64,000 nucleotides of DNA from Eutrigla gurnardus. Its lineage: Eukaryota; Chordata; Actinopteri; Perciformes; Triglidae. Shown here piece by piece: positions 26,901-38,742 of this stretch. Every line of letters begins with the position of its first letter. Positions within the stretch are counted from its first letter, which is position 1. Below the pieces are notes generated by a model. The model saw only the letters and a list, made by a program, of their open reading frames with translations, did not search any database and was not told the origin of the DNA. The translations under genes and the position numbers were made by a program. The DNA lies in the NCBI GenBank assembly GCA_963514095.1, contig OY741285.1, positions 6,224,375-6,288,374 of the forward strand, read 5' to 3'.

Positions 26901-29900
26901 TGTGGCTGTATTTATATTTCGCTAAACGCAGAGGAGAAGTAGATTGTGCTGCCTTTGGGGAGTCGAGAGGTTTCTACTGACATTTTGGACTCTTTCCAAG
27001 AGTCTTTGTCATTCACCATTGGAATCAATTTCAACTGTTGGGAATCCAAGTTGATTACAGATGCCGTCCTCCGTGAGCCAGCAGGCCTACAGTCAGTGAA
27101 GGTTAGATAACTCATGTTTTACAGGAATATTCTATTAAGCTTAGAAATATAAATGTCAACGCACAGATCAGAGAGACAAAGCAGAGGAAAAAAAAAAAAA
27201 AGACAAAAGGCGTGTTGGCTCTCAAAGCCAACAACAGAGTGCTGTCTGAATGAGGAAATCGTTCCCAGAATTGATTGTGTTTACATTCCTCGCAAAGCTC
27301 CCGATTCCGATCCACGGGAACGGGACGAAAACAAAGCTTACATTTTAACCAACTTAGCGGCTCTGTGTGGAATTGTGGTAAACGCTGCCCTAAAACACAA
27401 AACTGGGGAACTAAATCTCTTCATTTGTATAGTCGTATGCACTCAAGTTGATTCATTGTGAATAGTGGAATAGCTGCGATTCCCAAAGCCCTGCAAAAAG
27501 GTGTCTAGAAGGTCAAGCCACCCACCACTCGGGACAAGGACGGATAAGGTGCCAACCAGCCAACCAACAAAACCCAACTTCCATGTGCTAACAGCTAAAA
27601 GAGAGGGAAACCAATCAGTGACAATAGAAAGCTTATGCAACATGTATTTTCCTATTTTACCAGACGAATATCCTTACAAGGCCCTGCTGCTGTCTGCCTA
27701 AGACGATGCTGCTCAGATTAGTGGACACAATACGGATACATAAACATAGACGATCCCATATATTCTTAATATTGCCTCTGTTGCTCTGACGGTGTTTTAA
27801 ATAGAAAAACAGCAACAAACCGAGTACCGTTCTGCCCGTTTGCCACAGAACAAACAAAACCCCAACAGGTCGCAGTGCTCTTCAGTTCCTCTGATGATCC
27901 GGTGGGGGACCCAGACACAACAGAGAGCCCCCCCCCCCCCTGCGGATTCCACTTCAGTTCAAAGGTCATATTCTGCACACATTATGACACACCGGAACTG
28001 GAGTTGAGGGTCTCTGTGCATATGCAGAAAACGCTGTGGGAGCCGAGCTGCCGAGCTTTTAAAGCTCACAGCCCACACCCTCGGCGGAGAGGAGTGAAAT
28101 GAGATAACTTCACTTCCTTCCCACAGAGACAAAACTAATGTGCTAACAGCGGTTAACAGGACAGGGTGTGGAACTGAGCTAGACTATAAAATGCCTGCAC
28201 ACTCGTTTACAGAGAGGAACAGTTCACAAGATTCAAGAGAACTCCAGTTGCACAACGTTAAAGGCTTTACCACAGTTTAAAAAAAAAAAAGAGATGTTAT
28301 AATTGTTGTCTTGGTGACGCATACAAACAAGGCCCTTGAAATGCGATAAGTCACATACATTGCAGGCGATCACTCCCTGTCTGACGGGCACACACTCGAG
28401 ACCATGTACATTACCGTAGCCATCGAGGGCCATAGGACACCGGCAGACGACTGAAAGATAAGCTAGGCTGAAATACAGTATGTACCTGAGAGCCATCCCA
28501 GGGGCCGCGCTCAGTTTATAAAGGGAGATTAAAGCTGCAACCACAGCCATGCACGCTCACCCTGCCAAGGTTCAGTGTCACAGATCTGCAAAAAAAAGGG
28601 ACAAAGCCCGTCCATAAACCTAACACTGGCGTGCTGTGTTCAGGCTAATGTCGGTTTGATTCACGGGGAGCGGACATCCGATACGGCTGCTTATGTCAGA
28701 GGGGGAGAGCATCACCTTTCTGTTCGCACGCATCGACCCTTTCACTGGCCGACCGTGCAACCTGTGCATTTATTCAGGGTGGAGAAGTGTTCGCTCGCTT
28801 TCGCACGAGCGCCCTGTGTACACGGAACAATAGAAACACGCGGATTACATGCTTTCAAATACTGCTGGCCTTCTTATCTCGTTTGCAAGAACGAGAAAAC
28901 ACAATGCAGAAAGTGGGATAGATGATAAAAACAGACATTGAACCAGCAATAAATAAATTTCAAGAGCATGCATTAAAAGATTTAAATGCGGTATATCTAC
29001 AACACATTCCAGTTACATCACCATTTAAGGCTCTTTTGGCTCCGTTTTTATAAATAAAACCCACAGAACAGGATTCAATTTGTGTCCTTATTTGATTTCT
29101 TGTACTGTTGAAGTTATGTTATGGCAACAATATACTGGAGGAACATCTGATACGACCCACAGTTCACCTAAACTGCTGGAACGGGTATCAGGTATATGTA
29201 TGCCAGATACGCAAGTTCAGGCATCTGAATCAGTAGGAAGTATAAAAACGGTACAATGTTAGAGCTTGTAGCACCTTGAGAAGTGAGGATACAATTAAAC
29301 ATGTTGAAACAATAATATGCTAATAATTAAAGATTTATTACACAAATCCCGACTATAAGCTGATAGCAAAGCCTTTTTGAGCCGTTACTCGCCCTTCTAA
29401 TCTGTCTGCTCATGCCGACGGGCCGTTTACTCTCCTAATGAGCAGTGCCCTCCCTCTATTCGCTGCGCCGATAATGGCTTAATTTGCATGACTTCATTAT
29501 GGGGACCAGTGGAAATCTGCTCTGGCTAGCCCCACTAATCACAGGTTATGTGCCACTCACCCATTCAGTCCGGGCTGCTGGGAGAGTCCCGACGCTGTAC
29601 ACTGACCGGAGACTGATTTCTCTAGACCCGACCTGAACTGGATTGATGGGGACAATTTGTACAGTTCATTGATGCCAGGAAGTCTGACATAAGATGTTAC
29701 TTAATCAACCAATTACCTACCCTCGTTACTGTAACAATGTCGTTTTTTTAACAGTAAGTCAGGCTGATGGCTATAAAGAAGACTTAACAGGTCACATTAG
29801 AGGACTTCATTATGGCCCGCCGGTCCTGGTGAATGTGTTTACAGGAGGAGCAGTTACAGTGATAGCTAGGAATATTTGCCTACGGACCATCCGGCAAGAA

Positions 29901-32900
29901 CTGTGTGTTTTAACTGATGTCACGCAGTGTGTACATACGCGTGTTGTTGTACAAGTACAACAACTTCAGTGATAAGGTGTAGTCAGTATTGACTCCGTCA
30001 AAGCGTAGCCGTTTTTAAGCTGAATGCTAACACGATCACGCTAGCATACGAAGGCAAACATCACAAAGCCACTTTCCCATTGGTTGCTTCAGACCATGAT
30101 TACATTAGGCCCTCCTTAGACCTCCTTGTAGAAATATGAGGCATTTCTGACAGCTACGATATCTCAAAAATCAACAAACCAGTATCAAAACGGCTGCAAA
30201 TCCACAATCGATGCCAGTTCCATGTGAAGAAAACCACATATTAACACCAATGTGATCAATCCAGCTAATTAACTGTTAATGAACACCAACTAAAGTGATA
30301 TGAAATAGTTCATTTAGGTTTAGCCTCGGTTTATCAGGTGTGACTAGGCGTGATAGCTAACATGCTAACCCACGTGCCGCACAGAAACAACAATGAAGGA
30401 AAACTAATCTCCACGGCGACCAGGCCCCCGACTACGCTCGCTTCCTGCCGGAGACAGAAAGGGCATGAACCAGGGTGCGGTTTTCGAGCTAACTGGTTCA
30501 TAGTTTGCACCACCGGCGGACAAAGTTCTCTCTGGAGATGTGTTTAATCTGGCTCGGCCCGCTTGGAAAAAACACAGTTTCCCCGACACTCGCATTAGCA
30601 GTGGAGCATTGGCCACAGGGAGAGGTTTACAATGTAAACCGTGTTGAGGATGGTTGCTGCGTTGTGAAAATGTTTGCCGAGCGCTCCCTGCCAGATTCCA
30701 ACAGGGAATCCTAATAAGGGCTTCCTTTACTTTAACTCACTGGCCCTCGTTCAAAATACCTATTAAAATGTGTCATAACCTGAAACATCACAACACCGGT
30801 TCCTCCTCAGCAGAATCACACATGCCAATGTTAATCAAGCCTTAAATCCAACTCCTTTGATTATCACAGCAAAGACAGAGCGCAACGCCAAGACCAAAAG
30901 GTTGAGAAACTCATTTTGGTTTATGAATAGTGCAAGATGAAACAAGCGTGATGCGATACTGCCATTACGGAGCTTCAAAGATAGTCGGTTTTGTGCAGAT
31001 ACACAGTTCCTTGAAGATAAGAGAACAGAAACAAGAACACGGGACCGGTCGAGGCCACGGACCGCAGGAGATGACTTTTAAAAAGTGTGAGCCGCAGGAC
31101 AGCATACTCATAACAATCATAACAGCTTGTTCTAATGCCACAAGGTGACAAAACTGCAGTTCCTCAAACGGCCACTCGAGGCAGGCTACTTTGAGCATTA
31201 AGCATTTGGTACTGATTTTCGATGATGTGATGGTTTCAGATGCCCCGTGGTGCTGACAAAATAAGCCATTAATGTACGGAGATTTGATTTGCAGCTTTAA
31301 CATTGCGACTACCAAACGTAACACAACTGCGGAGCTGGAAGGGCTGAGTTGGACCGGAGCGTTGGCAGATTGTTCCCACGCAGTTGATCAACATCAGCAG
31401 TCGGAATCGCCCGCACTCCCGATTTCCAAAACCAGGTTTTTTGGTGGAGGGCCCCTCTCCACAAACCTGTTCTGCATTAAAGAGCAAAGGGCTCTCCGGC
31501 TCCCCAGAGGGACGTGTGCTAACTTTCGCTCATTATTTAAGAACAAGGGAAAGTTGACTGCTAGCAGAACACTCCCCGATTACAATTACCCCTATATTAC
31601 GCCTATAGTCTCAACAGCCATTAGTGGCGGGCACGGAACACTCTTGAATCTGCAGGCGCCACGGAGAATGCATGTAATGTGCAATCACATGAGCAGTAAG
31701 CAGAATTAAACCTAACATCTGAAAAAACTTTCTTTTTTTTTATATGTTTTCTAACAGATTTAAGATTATATAAAAAGATGAACACACATGCACCATCTGT
31801 ACTAATCATCCAGTTTAAAAAGAGTTTACTGTGAAGACGGCAGACAAAGAGCAGATAGTTTAAGGTTCCAACATCTGAAAGATCTAAATTAGGCTTAAAG
31901 AATACATGTCGTCCTCAGAGGATAACAGTATGTCAAGTCAATAGCTTTTTAAAATAAGCCGATATGATTAGATTTGTATCTTTTTCCCTTCCCGTCTTGT
32001 CACCGGGCCTTGGGTATTTGAAGCAGCCCCCCTCCCGAACCCGATGGGAACTGGAGGCCTGCGCAGCATCTGGTTGACTTGGAAACAGCTGTGTTTTCAC
32101 AGATCTGACTGAGGGTTTATAACTGCTCCCAGCAAGCCTGGGTTCACCGGGCCTGCTTGGCTAAATAATGTTAAATCTCGCGTCTGGCCCTCGCTCACAG
32201 GCCCACGGAAACACCGTTACTGTCACTGTTTCTCTTCTTCTCTCTCGTCATCTCAGGGAATGTATACAGTATCGTCTAATAAGTCTGGTGAAGGATCTGG
32301 GATATTATGATGTGCCCATGTTAAAAGGAGTAAATTATAGCTCACTTTAGAGCCACAAATTCTAAATGAATGCACACATTTTCGGTTCCTGTAAGCCGAG
32401 GTTTGAAGGCAAAAATGAAAATGAAAACATCGTGTCACTTCATTGTACTCTTATTAAACCACCTATCTAATAAGTTTCTGCACGCCTGTGTGGGCACGTG
32501 CTTCACCGCATAAAACCCCTATTCACCAATCAGTCCATAAATCTCCAGGGCCACAGCTGAAACGCAACACGTCATGTAACACAATACAGATTCCACATAT
32601 GTTCCTCAGCGGGAAACAGCCCACTTATTTCAACCAGTTGCTCTCTGCTCCAAAAAAGGAAAGAAAAAAAACAGAAACACAGGATGAGCAGTGATAGAAT
32701 TTAATCTGGTTCATCCTGTATTTAGTCGAGTATATCAGACACTGTTCAGCACACCAGAGCTCGACTGAGCTGCCGGGAGGAGATTGCAAAGTCACATAAA
32801 CCACATGGAATCTGCCCGACCGGCTGAGAAACAATCTGCATTATAAAAAATAACTCTCCCATACTTGACTGATATTCTGTTTGCCTCTGCACTCGATGAC

Positions 32901-35900
32901 ACAGACATGTAGGTTACGCATGCATGTACACGCCAGCAACACACACAAAAGCACATGGAAGTGGAAACACAAGCCCACGTACTACCAGAGACACAAAAAT
33001 AACTCTGCACAGAGAGGACAGGTTTCACAGCGAGCGTCTGTGGTCTTAGGAGACGAGTAAAGCCGACTAACGCTCAAGATTACTCAGCGTTTCTCTGGTC
33101 ATGTGACTGGAAACCTGCGTGGCAGAAGGCAGCGGTGGAGCAGGTCATCAAGCATGGGGTTATTCAGACTGATGCTGGTTTATGGCCAAACAAAATGGGA
33201 ACTAGAAGGATACGTTATAGGCCGTGCCCTTCCTTGCAATGCTAATATAATCATTTGTTTATTCAACCCATGATTTGGATCCGCCCCCCAAGTTTTATGG
33301 GTTCTTTCTAGGCCCAAGAGACAACTTTCCACCAAGTTTCAGGATTAAAATAAAAGTAAAATTTCCCTCCAAACATTATTTGACAAATAACTGTTGCATC
33401 GCTGATCACTTTGAAATAAGGAAAGTGCAAAAAATAGCAGATGTTTAGGAATCCCCTTCCATAAATGTATATGACTTTGAAGATACATTAAAATGCACAG
33501 CATATTGTGCTATAATGTGTAGCTCCATCACTCACTCCGTCACTTTTCTCCTTCCATCAAGCCATAAATACCACATATATCTTCTAAAATAACCAGCCAT
33601 ACGTTTCTGTAATTACACCTGAAAGACACCCCAGTAATCTCCAGATTTGGGATCATAAATCGTTCGGTGACTACGACCTTGTGGGCAGACAGCATTCAAC
33701 ATGTGGAGAGAATAAAGCTATTTTTGGTGGATTCTCAATCAGATAAACAAATCTGCAAGACTCAAGAACTGGGTGGTTGGCTGACAGGAAGCCTGTGTGT
33801 TATGGAGGAAACTGTGCTCCACAATACTGGTGTGAGGGCGCCCTCTCCTGGCGAATAGTTGTATAGATTTTTTTTTGTAGGAACAGCCTACAAACATTGT
33901 CCTGCACCAGGAGGATCCGAGGGCCCATTGCACCACGAGGACACTTGTTGCCCAGCGTTGGCCAATAAGAAGTCATGTTCAGGTTTGGTAGATTGTGTGG
34001 AGGAAGCGATAATGGACTGGAAAGTATTCGTGTTTTTAGGACTGACCTGTATTTGCCAGTCCTGACTTGTACACCCTTCATCCCGCAGAGTTGGGCCCCA
34101 CCCACATCATTCACCAGATCATCCCCAATCATCAGTGCCTGCAGGAGAGGAAGGTAGAAGAAAAACTGAATTTAGTTTAGGTTTTTTTTTTTTTTTTAAA
34201 AGCTGCTTGTAGTTACAAAAATATAATAAAATAACTGACTTTACTACCTAACTGCAGGCTAATAAAATGCCAAACACTGTGTAAGCATAACTTAGAGGAT
34301 ACATTAAATTAAAATGTGTATAGCACCATAGCACACAAAAGGAGTTCAGAATGCTTTACATAAAAATAAAAAAAGCAGCAAAAATGTGCAAAGAAACAGA
34401 TACATCCATTACATGCATGAGTTTGTGCCGTTGCCCATTAGAAGAAAAAGAAGAAAAAGAAAAAAAGATGATTGAAGCCTCTTTGAGGTCCAGCAGGTTT
34501 TTCCTGTGACAGAACTACGACTTCTGATTAGAAATAGTATTCTCAAACGTTTGGTTATTCCTTCTGAAAGTAATGATACTGGTCGGTTTCACCATATCTG
34601 CATGAAAGCCTGGCTGAGCAGCGGGTGGCTTTAGAAAGAATAACAGATTTAGCAGTGGATAAATGTGTGTCTGAGACAAGAAATCCAGAGAAAAGAGTGA
34701 CGAACCCAGCATTCTCAGAGTGCCAACAGCCAGGTCCAAAAATAGATTGCTTAGAGAGTTTGTGGCACATTCTTTACACTTGGGATAAACTGTGATACCG
34801 GGGACCCGCATTAAAAACATGTTCACACACCTGACGAGTCTTGGCTTCACTCTGTGACAGTTTCCAGCATGAGTCAATCTGTCAAGCTAATAATAAGTCT
34901 GCATTATTATAGTTCCCTCTGTTGTGACGTACCTCATGGGGTTGAAGTCCCATATCATTGAGAACACTCTGGAAGAAAGTCGTGGATGGCTTTCCAACTA
35001 CTTCAGCTTTTAGATCACAGGCGTACTGGAGGGAACCAAAAAGTTTACAATAATTAGCCTTTGTGTGCATGTACAGAACTGCTGTTCTTAATAAATATAC
35101 CAATGCAAATGATGCACTGTACCTCCAGAGCCTTCATGTAAGCCCCGACATCTAGATTCAAACCATCCGTCTCCTTGTAATACCTCCTACGAAGAGAAAC
35201 ATATTTGTTTTATGTTGTGCTTATTACTTGGAGTAAGCATTATATTAATGCCTACTGGCTCATGATATCCTCTTACCCTTGGCCAAGAGAGAACAGCACT
35301 GGCTTCTCCAGGCCAATAAGGACCCTGAATGCATCGTTCAGGTTCTGGTAGGAGAAATTTTCAGCCGCGTCTCCGATTATCACACAGTTTGGCTCAGACT
35401 TGTCAACACTGTCAAACTCGGGCAGAAGTCCTGCAGGAGAGCAAAGGGTTAAAGTGATTTAAAGGACAATTACACACAGACACACCCTGCACTCATAACA
35501 TTATTTATTAAAATAAAATTCCATATGTTTATGTAGTTTTTCGTGATTTAGTTCTTTAATAGAAACAATGGCTTTGGGGGAAAAAAACCAACACCACTTC
35601 CGAGGAATTTACATTGATGAAAAGTATTTTATGCAGTTTTTTTCCGTCACTAATTTTGGAAGATGTTTAAATACATATGAACAAAAAAGGCTAGCTTACT
35701 TATTCTTGGACAAGTAATTTAATTTTAGCAGCCATTCACTCTAGGTGTACTCCTGGAACATACTCAACAAAAAAATGACCTGGAAACTCATATTTTGCAT
35801 TATATGCAACAAGTTTTTACCATCGTACACCAGCAGGTGTGGCCGTAAACCCCTCTCCTTGAGGACAGCTACGGCTGCAGGAGCAGGAGAGAAGACCTCG

Positions 35901-36257
35901 GACACGGAGATGTCAAACCCCAGTCTCTGGAGCTTGGCTACGAACGTCTCTCTGGCGGCCTGGGTCTCATTGGTGCAGAAGCGCACCTGCAGGTCAGATG
36001 CCTTGAGCCTTTAAAAAAAAAAAAGAAGAAGACAAGTGTCCATAAATTAGCATGCTCGTTGCCCCGCCGGTATGCATGCTAAACATGCACCGCAGTCTCT
36101 TAACGACTCGCTGCTTATTCACTCACTTTTTCACGGCTTCAACCGAACCGGGTATGGCCACCCCGTCGCCCTCCCCGCTGTCATATAAAACGCCACACAT
36201 GTCCAGTATGACACCTTTCAAACTCCTCGCGCAGCCCGGCCAGCCCATGTCAGCCAT
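19278..36257 (-). CDS. lhpp: LHPP phosphatase, seven coding exons, 271 aa
   Basis: Phospholysine phosphohistidine inorganic pyrophosphate phosphatase, a cytosolic/nuclear Mg-dependent HAD-superfamily enzyme that hydrolyses pyrophosphate and N-P bonds; in mammals it is described as a protein-histidine phosphatase. Coding exons in transcript order are 36257-36127, 36008-35821, 35430-35277, 35186-35123, 35025-34933, 34138-34047 and 19371-19278. Their 816 nt give 271 residues (human 270), and every junction keeps frame. HAD motifs: motif I DMCGVLYDS at 19-27 (nucleophile Asp19), motif II FCTNET around Thr56, motif III Lys191 in EVVGKPS, and motif IV MIGDDLVNDVGGA with Asp216, Asp217 and Asp221. 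The cap region holds NFSYQNLNDAF. Motif I has Cys21 where human has Ser. The gene points away from OAT and converges on FAM53B. Confidence 0.97.
19838..19970. repeat. Truncated fish interspersed repeat
   Basis: CCAGTGGTTTCCGACCTGGG followed by GGGACCC, then an AT-rich body, resembles the end of a common fish hAT-type repeat (CAGTGGTTCCCAACCTGGGG). The other end was not found. Boundaries are approximate. Confidence 0.5.
20240..20254. repeat. C homopolymer
   Basis: A run of about 14-15 C within the LHPP last intron. Confidence 0.9.
21989..22386. mobile_element. 398-bp hAT-like non-autonomous element
   Basis: The left end CAGAGGTGTCAGAAGTAAG and the right end TTACTTCCCACCTCTG are terminal inverted repeats. 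They are flanked by a degraded 8-bp duplication, GCAACAAG (21981-21988) and GCAACGAA (22387-22394), six of eight identical. The TIRs and 8-bp duplication suggest the hAT superfamily. The interior is AT-rich and has no transposase frame. Confidence 0.78.
23078..23101. repeat. (ATC)n microsatellite
   Basis: Eight uninterrupted ATC units within the LHPP last intron. Confidence 0.95.
23933..23969. repeat. (TA)n microsatellite
   Basis: About 18 TA units, next to the short hairpin CTAAAACG-TAG-CGTTTTAG. Confidence 0.95.
24560..24645. repeat. Interspersed repeat fragment
   Basis: TACCCCTGGGAATATGCATT and GTACAAGTACCCCTGGTTGG resemble the end of a common fish repeat, but no complete element was delimited. 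Confidence 0.4.
34047..34138 (-). CDS. lhpp: LHPP coding exon 6
   Basis: Reads ALMIGDDLVNDVGGAQLCGM, then VQVRTGKY, the Mg-binding motif IV. It starts after a CTCCTGCAG acceptor and ends in phase 2 at GTCAGT. The next coding exon lies about 14.7 kb away. Confidence 0.96.
34310..34410. repeat. Possible interspersed repeat fragment in LHPP intron 5
   Basis: TATAGCACCATAGCAC and AGAATGCTTTACATAAAAA resemble a common fish repeat (usually AAAGTGCTTTACA). Low certainty; no boundaries seen. Confidence 0.35.
34933..35025 (-). CDS. lhpp: LHPP coding exon 5
   Basis: A 31-codon phase-0 exon reading YACDLKAEVVGKPSTTFF, then NDMGLQPHE. It supplies the motif III lysine (Lys191). The donor is GTACGT at 34932. 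Confidence 0.96.
35123..35186 (-). CDS. lhpp: LHPP coding exon 4
   Basis: A short 64-nt exon reading RYYKETDGLNLDVGAYMKALE, bounded by a CTTCGTAG acceptor and a GTACAG donor. It is too short to appear as an open frame but fits the protein exactly. Confidence 0.95.
35277..35430 (-). CDS. lhpp: LHPP coding exon 3
   Basis: A CTCCTGCAG acceptor precedes 35430. The exon reads PNCVIIGDAAENFSYQNLN and GLEKPVLFSLGQG, the C2-type cap domain. It ends in phase 2 at GTAAGA. Confidence 0.95.
35821..36008 (-). CDS. lhpp: LHPP coding exon 2
   Basis: A T-rich tract and AAAG acceptor precede 36008. The exon reads VRFCTNETQ (motif II), LQRLGFDIS, SPAPAA and LKERGLRPHLLVYDG, very close to human LHPP. It ends in phase 1 at a GTAAAA donor. 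Confidence 0.96.
36127..36257 (-). CDS. lhpp: LHPP coding exon 1
   Basis: The ATG at 36257-36255 opens MADMGWPGC. The exon includes HAD motif I, DMCGVLYDS, then IPGSVEAVKK. It ends in phase 2 before the GTGAGT donor at 36126-36121. This is the first Met in frame, and the length fits human. Confidence 0.95.
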
Positions 36258-36560
36258 GACGGAAGTGGAGATGTACCCACTCGTATCACCGGGATCCTTT
36301 AAACTGATCCGGGTGAGTCGAGTCTGCCGTCACCCGGGTCACTTGCTGCTAGTGCCCGTCAAAATATACTCATTCAGACTCGTTACTCCATTTAAGACCT
36401 GCAAAATGTCAACATTACCTAGTCCATCAGTTTACCCTAACAAGTGCTTAAAGTTAACACGGTCTAGCTCGAAGCAGCGGAGGTTTTGTTACTGTATATC
36501 ACTCCGCCGTCACTCGGAACAGCGCCGGACTCGCTGCATGGATCCGCAGAACTCCCCTAT

Positions 36561-36590
36561 GTAGGGAGTAGGGAGTAGGGAGTAGGGAGT
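36561..36590. repeat. Four-copy heptamer tandem repeat
   Basis: Perfect GGGAGTA-type heptamers repeated about four times, about 300 bases 5' of the LHPP start codon. Confidence 0.95.
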
Positions 36591-37011
36591 GATTTCGGAC
36601 ACTGATTCACCCGACCAGACCGGAAGAGAGGAGGACAACAACAGACCATACTCGCGTAGCCTGACAGATTGCGTGAATCTGCTTCCTCGAAACTTAAACC
36701 ACTGATATTTAAGGAGTGGATTAGACTTAAACAGCATAAATCATCCTTTTAAAATAAAATAAATATAATTGAATATGAATATACATTATTAATACAATTA
36801 GAGTTAAATTTATAATAATTATAGTGTTATCCTTATTTTCCCCAAACGACAACGGCTTGTTCAGTTTATTATAGTATATATATATATTTATATCGCGTTT
36901 TACGGATAGGATTTATGTACTCTGGTTGGCACTGACTCAAGTGATTCAAGTGACTCAAGTCACCCGGATCAGTTTGGTGATTGACTGGTGACGGAAGCGG
37001 TAGCATCAAAG

Positions 37012-37023
37012 TGCGCATGCGCG
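37012..37023. promoter_or_regulatory. NRF-1 binding site
   Basis: TGCGCATGCGCG matches the nuclear respiratory factor 1 consensus YGCGCAYGCGCR. NRF-1 commonly drives nuclear genes for mitochondrial proteins, which suits OAT. Occupancy is inferred, not shown. Confidence 0.7.
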
Positions 37024-37249
37024 TACAACGGAGCCGCCTTGCCGTACAGTACCGTTGAAAGAGCGCAGCGTTGCATATTCATTATAATCACGTAATAAAA
37101 GCCAATACAGTAACACCGCTGTAGTAGATTATGTATTTATTTATTTATGACTGCGTGGTTGGCATTTTTAAGCGGTGATGATCGTGATAATTAATTCGGG
37201 GAATGTTTTCGAAAGGAAGATTCTTAAAATTGTTCGCGCAATCCCTGGG

Positions 37250-37529
37250 AAAAGTTGCAACAGAGGCGTGTCATATGACGCAGCCACGCACGCCGACCCC
37301 CCCCCCCCGCCTCACTCACATGCACATCATAAGCCGCACTGTAAACCTTCAGCTTCAACCATCGGACTGGGCAGACGTCACTCGCGATTCAAGTGGGTTT
37401 TGAACGTTTTTGCCCCCACTCTCCTTTCTGGTACAGTCTCACTTTCCCATCAAGTCTCCTGTTCGTACGCTCGTTTGATAATGTAGTGATGGGTTTAACG
37501 GAAAAGCAGCAAGCGGGAAGGTGGCTGAT
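37250..37529 (+). other. oat: Possible OAT non-coding exon 1
   Basis: OAT needs a 5' exon, because its ATG exon starts at a splice acceptor (CATACAG, ending 38839). The best donor upstream is GAT followed by GTAAGC at 37530. The start is unknown and placed downstream of the NRF-1 site by guess. Confidence 0.4.
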
Positions 37530-38519
37530 GTAAGCTAGCTAGCTACCGGGGTAGTATCTAAAAAGGAAGGCGAAGCACTCGTGTCTGGTTAGCATTGATC
37601 TTAACACCGTAAACACTCTTTGATTGGGAAGAAATATTCATTTCTGTATGTTGACTAGAAAGTCGTTTTTACTTGAGTGTTTACTACACTTGTGTGGTTT
37701 GGCAGAGCTGCTTCAAGACTTATAATTCCGTAACTAATACTCGGTGGTCTTTATTTAGCTGCTGGCTGTAACGTTGATGTTGGTGGGTGTGTCGTGAGCA
37801 GACCTATCATCTCAAGAGCAGCGTTAACTGACGTGCGCGAGCCCACTGTCCTCGCGCTGGAACGTTCCAGGTGCTGTCTGTTTACTCTGTCTATTTATTC
37901 GCCGTTCAAGGTTATTGGTTGTACTGGTTGCCTCATCTTCACCTGTTTCCGTTCAGAAAGCCATTTATTTGTTGTTGTTATTTTTCGCTGGGATTTTTAT
38001 TAATGTAAAAGGTAAAAAAAATAATAGCTGACAGCAATAACGTTTGAGATTTAAGCCCCAAAAAGCCATGTTTGTTTTGGGTTGTGCAATAGTGTGTGAC
38101 GCTTCAGTGCCACCACACAATGAAGGCAAACTTCCTCAGGCATACATATTTAAATAATATTCCTAAAGTAGCAATGCGATAAAGTTGCCTGCAGCTATTT
38201 GATTGTGGTCAGGAGAAAAGTCTGGAACATTGGAGTTGCCGTGCTGCCGTGGGATTAGCCGTGCCCATCAAGTGTGTTTCCTCTATTGTGTTGAATGTGA
38301 AAGAGAAGCGTTGTTCAGCAGACCTGCAAAGCCTCTGTGCTGTAAGGAATGTCACATAGCAACGTATGGGCAGACACTTTGTGCTGTTGAGACACGGCGA
38401 CTAATGATAGGAGCTATTAATATAATGGCATTTATTACAGTTAATTTACAGATTACTTTCTTGATCAGTCTGATTGAACGTTTCTATAAAATGTAATGAA
38501 ATAGGGAAAGCTGCATGTT

Positions 38520-38742
38520 ATAATCTCCCACAGCCCATGGAGATGTATTCAAACTGTTTTTATTTGACCAACAACTCAGTTTCCCATCATGTATAACTAA
38601 GATTCTCACATTTGAGAAGCTGAAACCAGCGAATGTTTGGCATTTCTGCGTGAAAATGACTGGAACGATTAAGCCATTATCAAAATAGTTGCCAATTAAT
38701 CAACAAATTGACTAATCAATTATTTATTGCAGCTCTAGTACC
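38520..38742 (+). repeat. hAT-type fish repeat fragment
   Basis: TCACATTTGAGAAGCTG, GAATGTTTGGCATTT, ATCAAAATAGTTGCC and the terminal TTGCAGCTCTA are the ordered blocks of a common fish repeat. It lies in the likely first intron of OAT just before the ATG exon. The left boundary is approximate. Confidence 0.65.

Larger units (their letters stand above)
19372..34046 (-). other. lhpp: LHPP intron 6 (about 14.7 kb)
   Basis: GTCAGT donor at 34046 and CTCAG acceptor at 19372. No other recognisable coding exon lies inside on either strand. It carries at least one complete non-autonomous element (21989-22386), truncated repeats near 19.84 and 24.6 kb, a C homopolymer, ATC and TA microsatellites, and a few strong short hairpins. 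Some stretches, such as 29395-29560, have an enhancer-like look. Confidence 0.85.
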
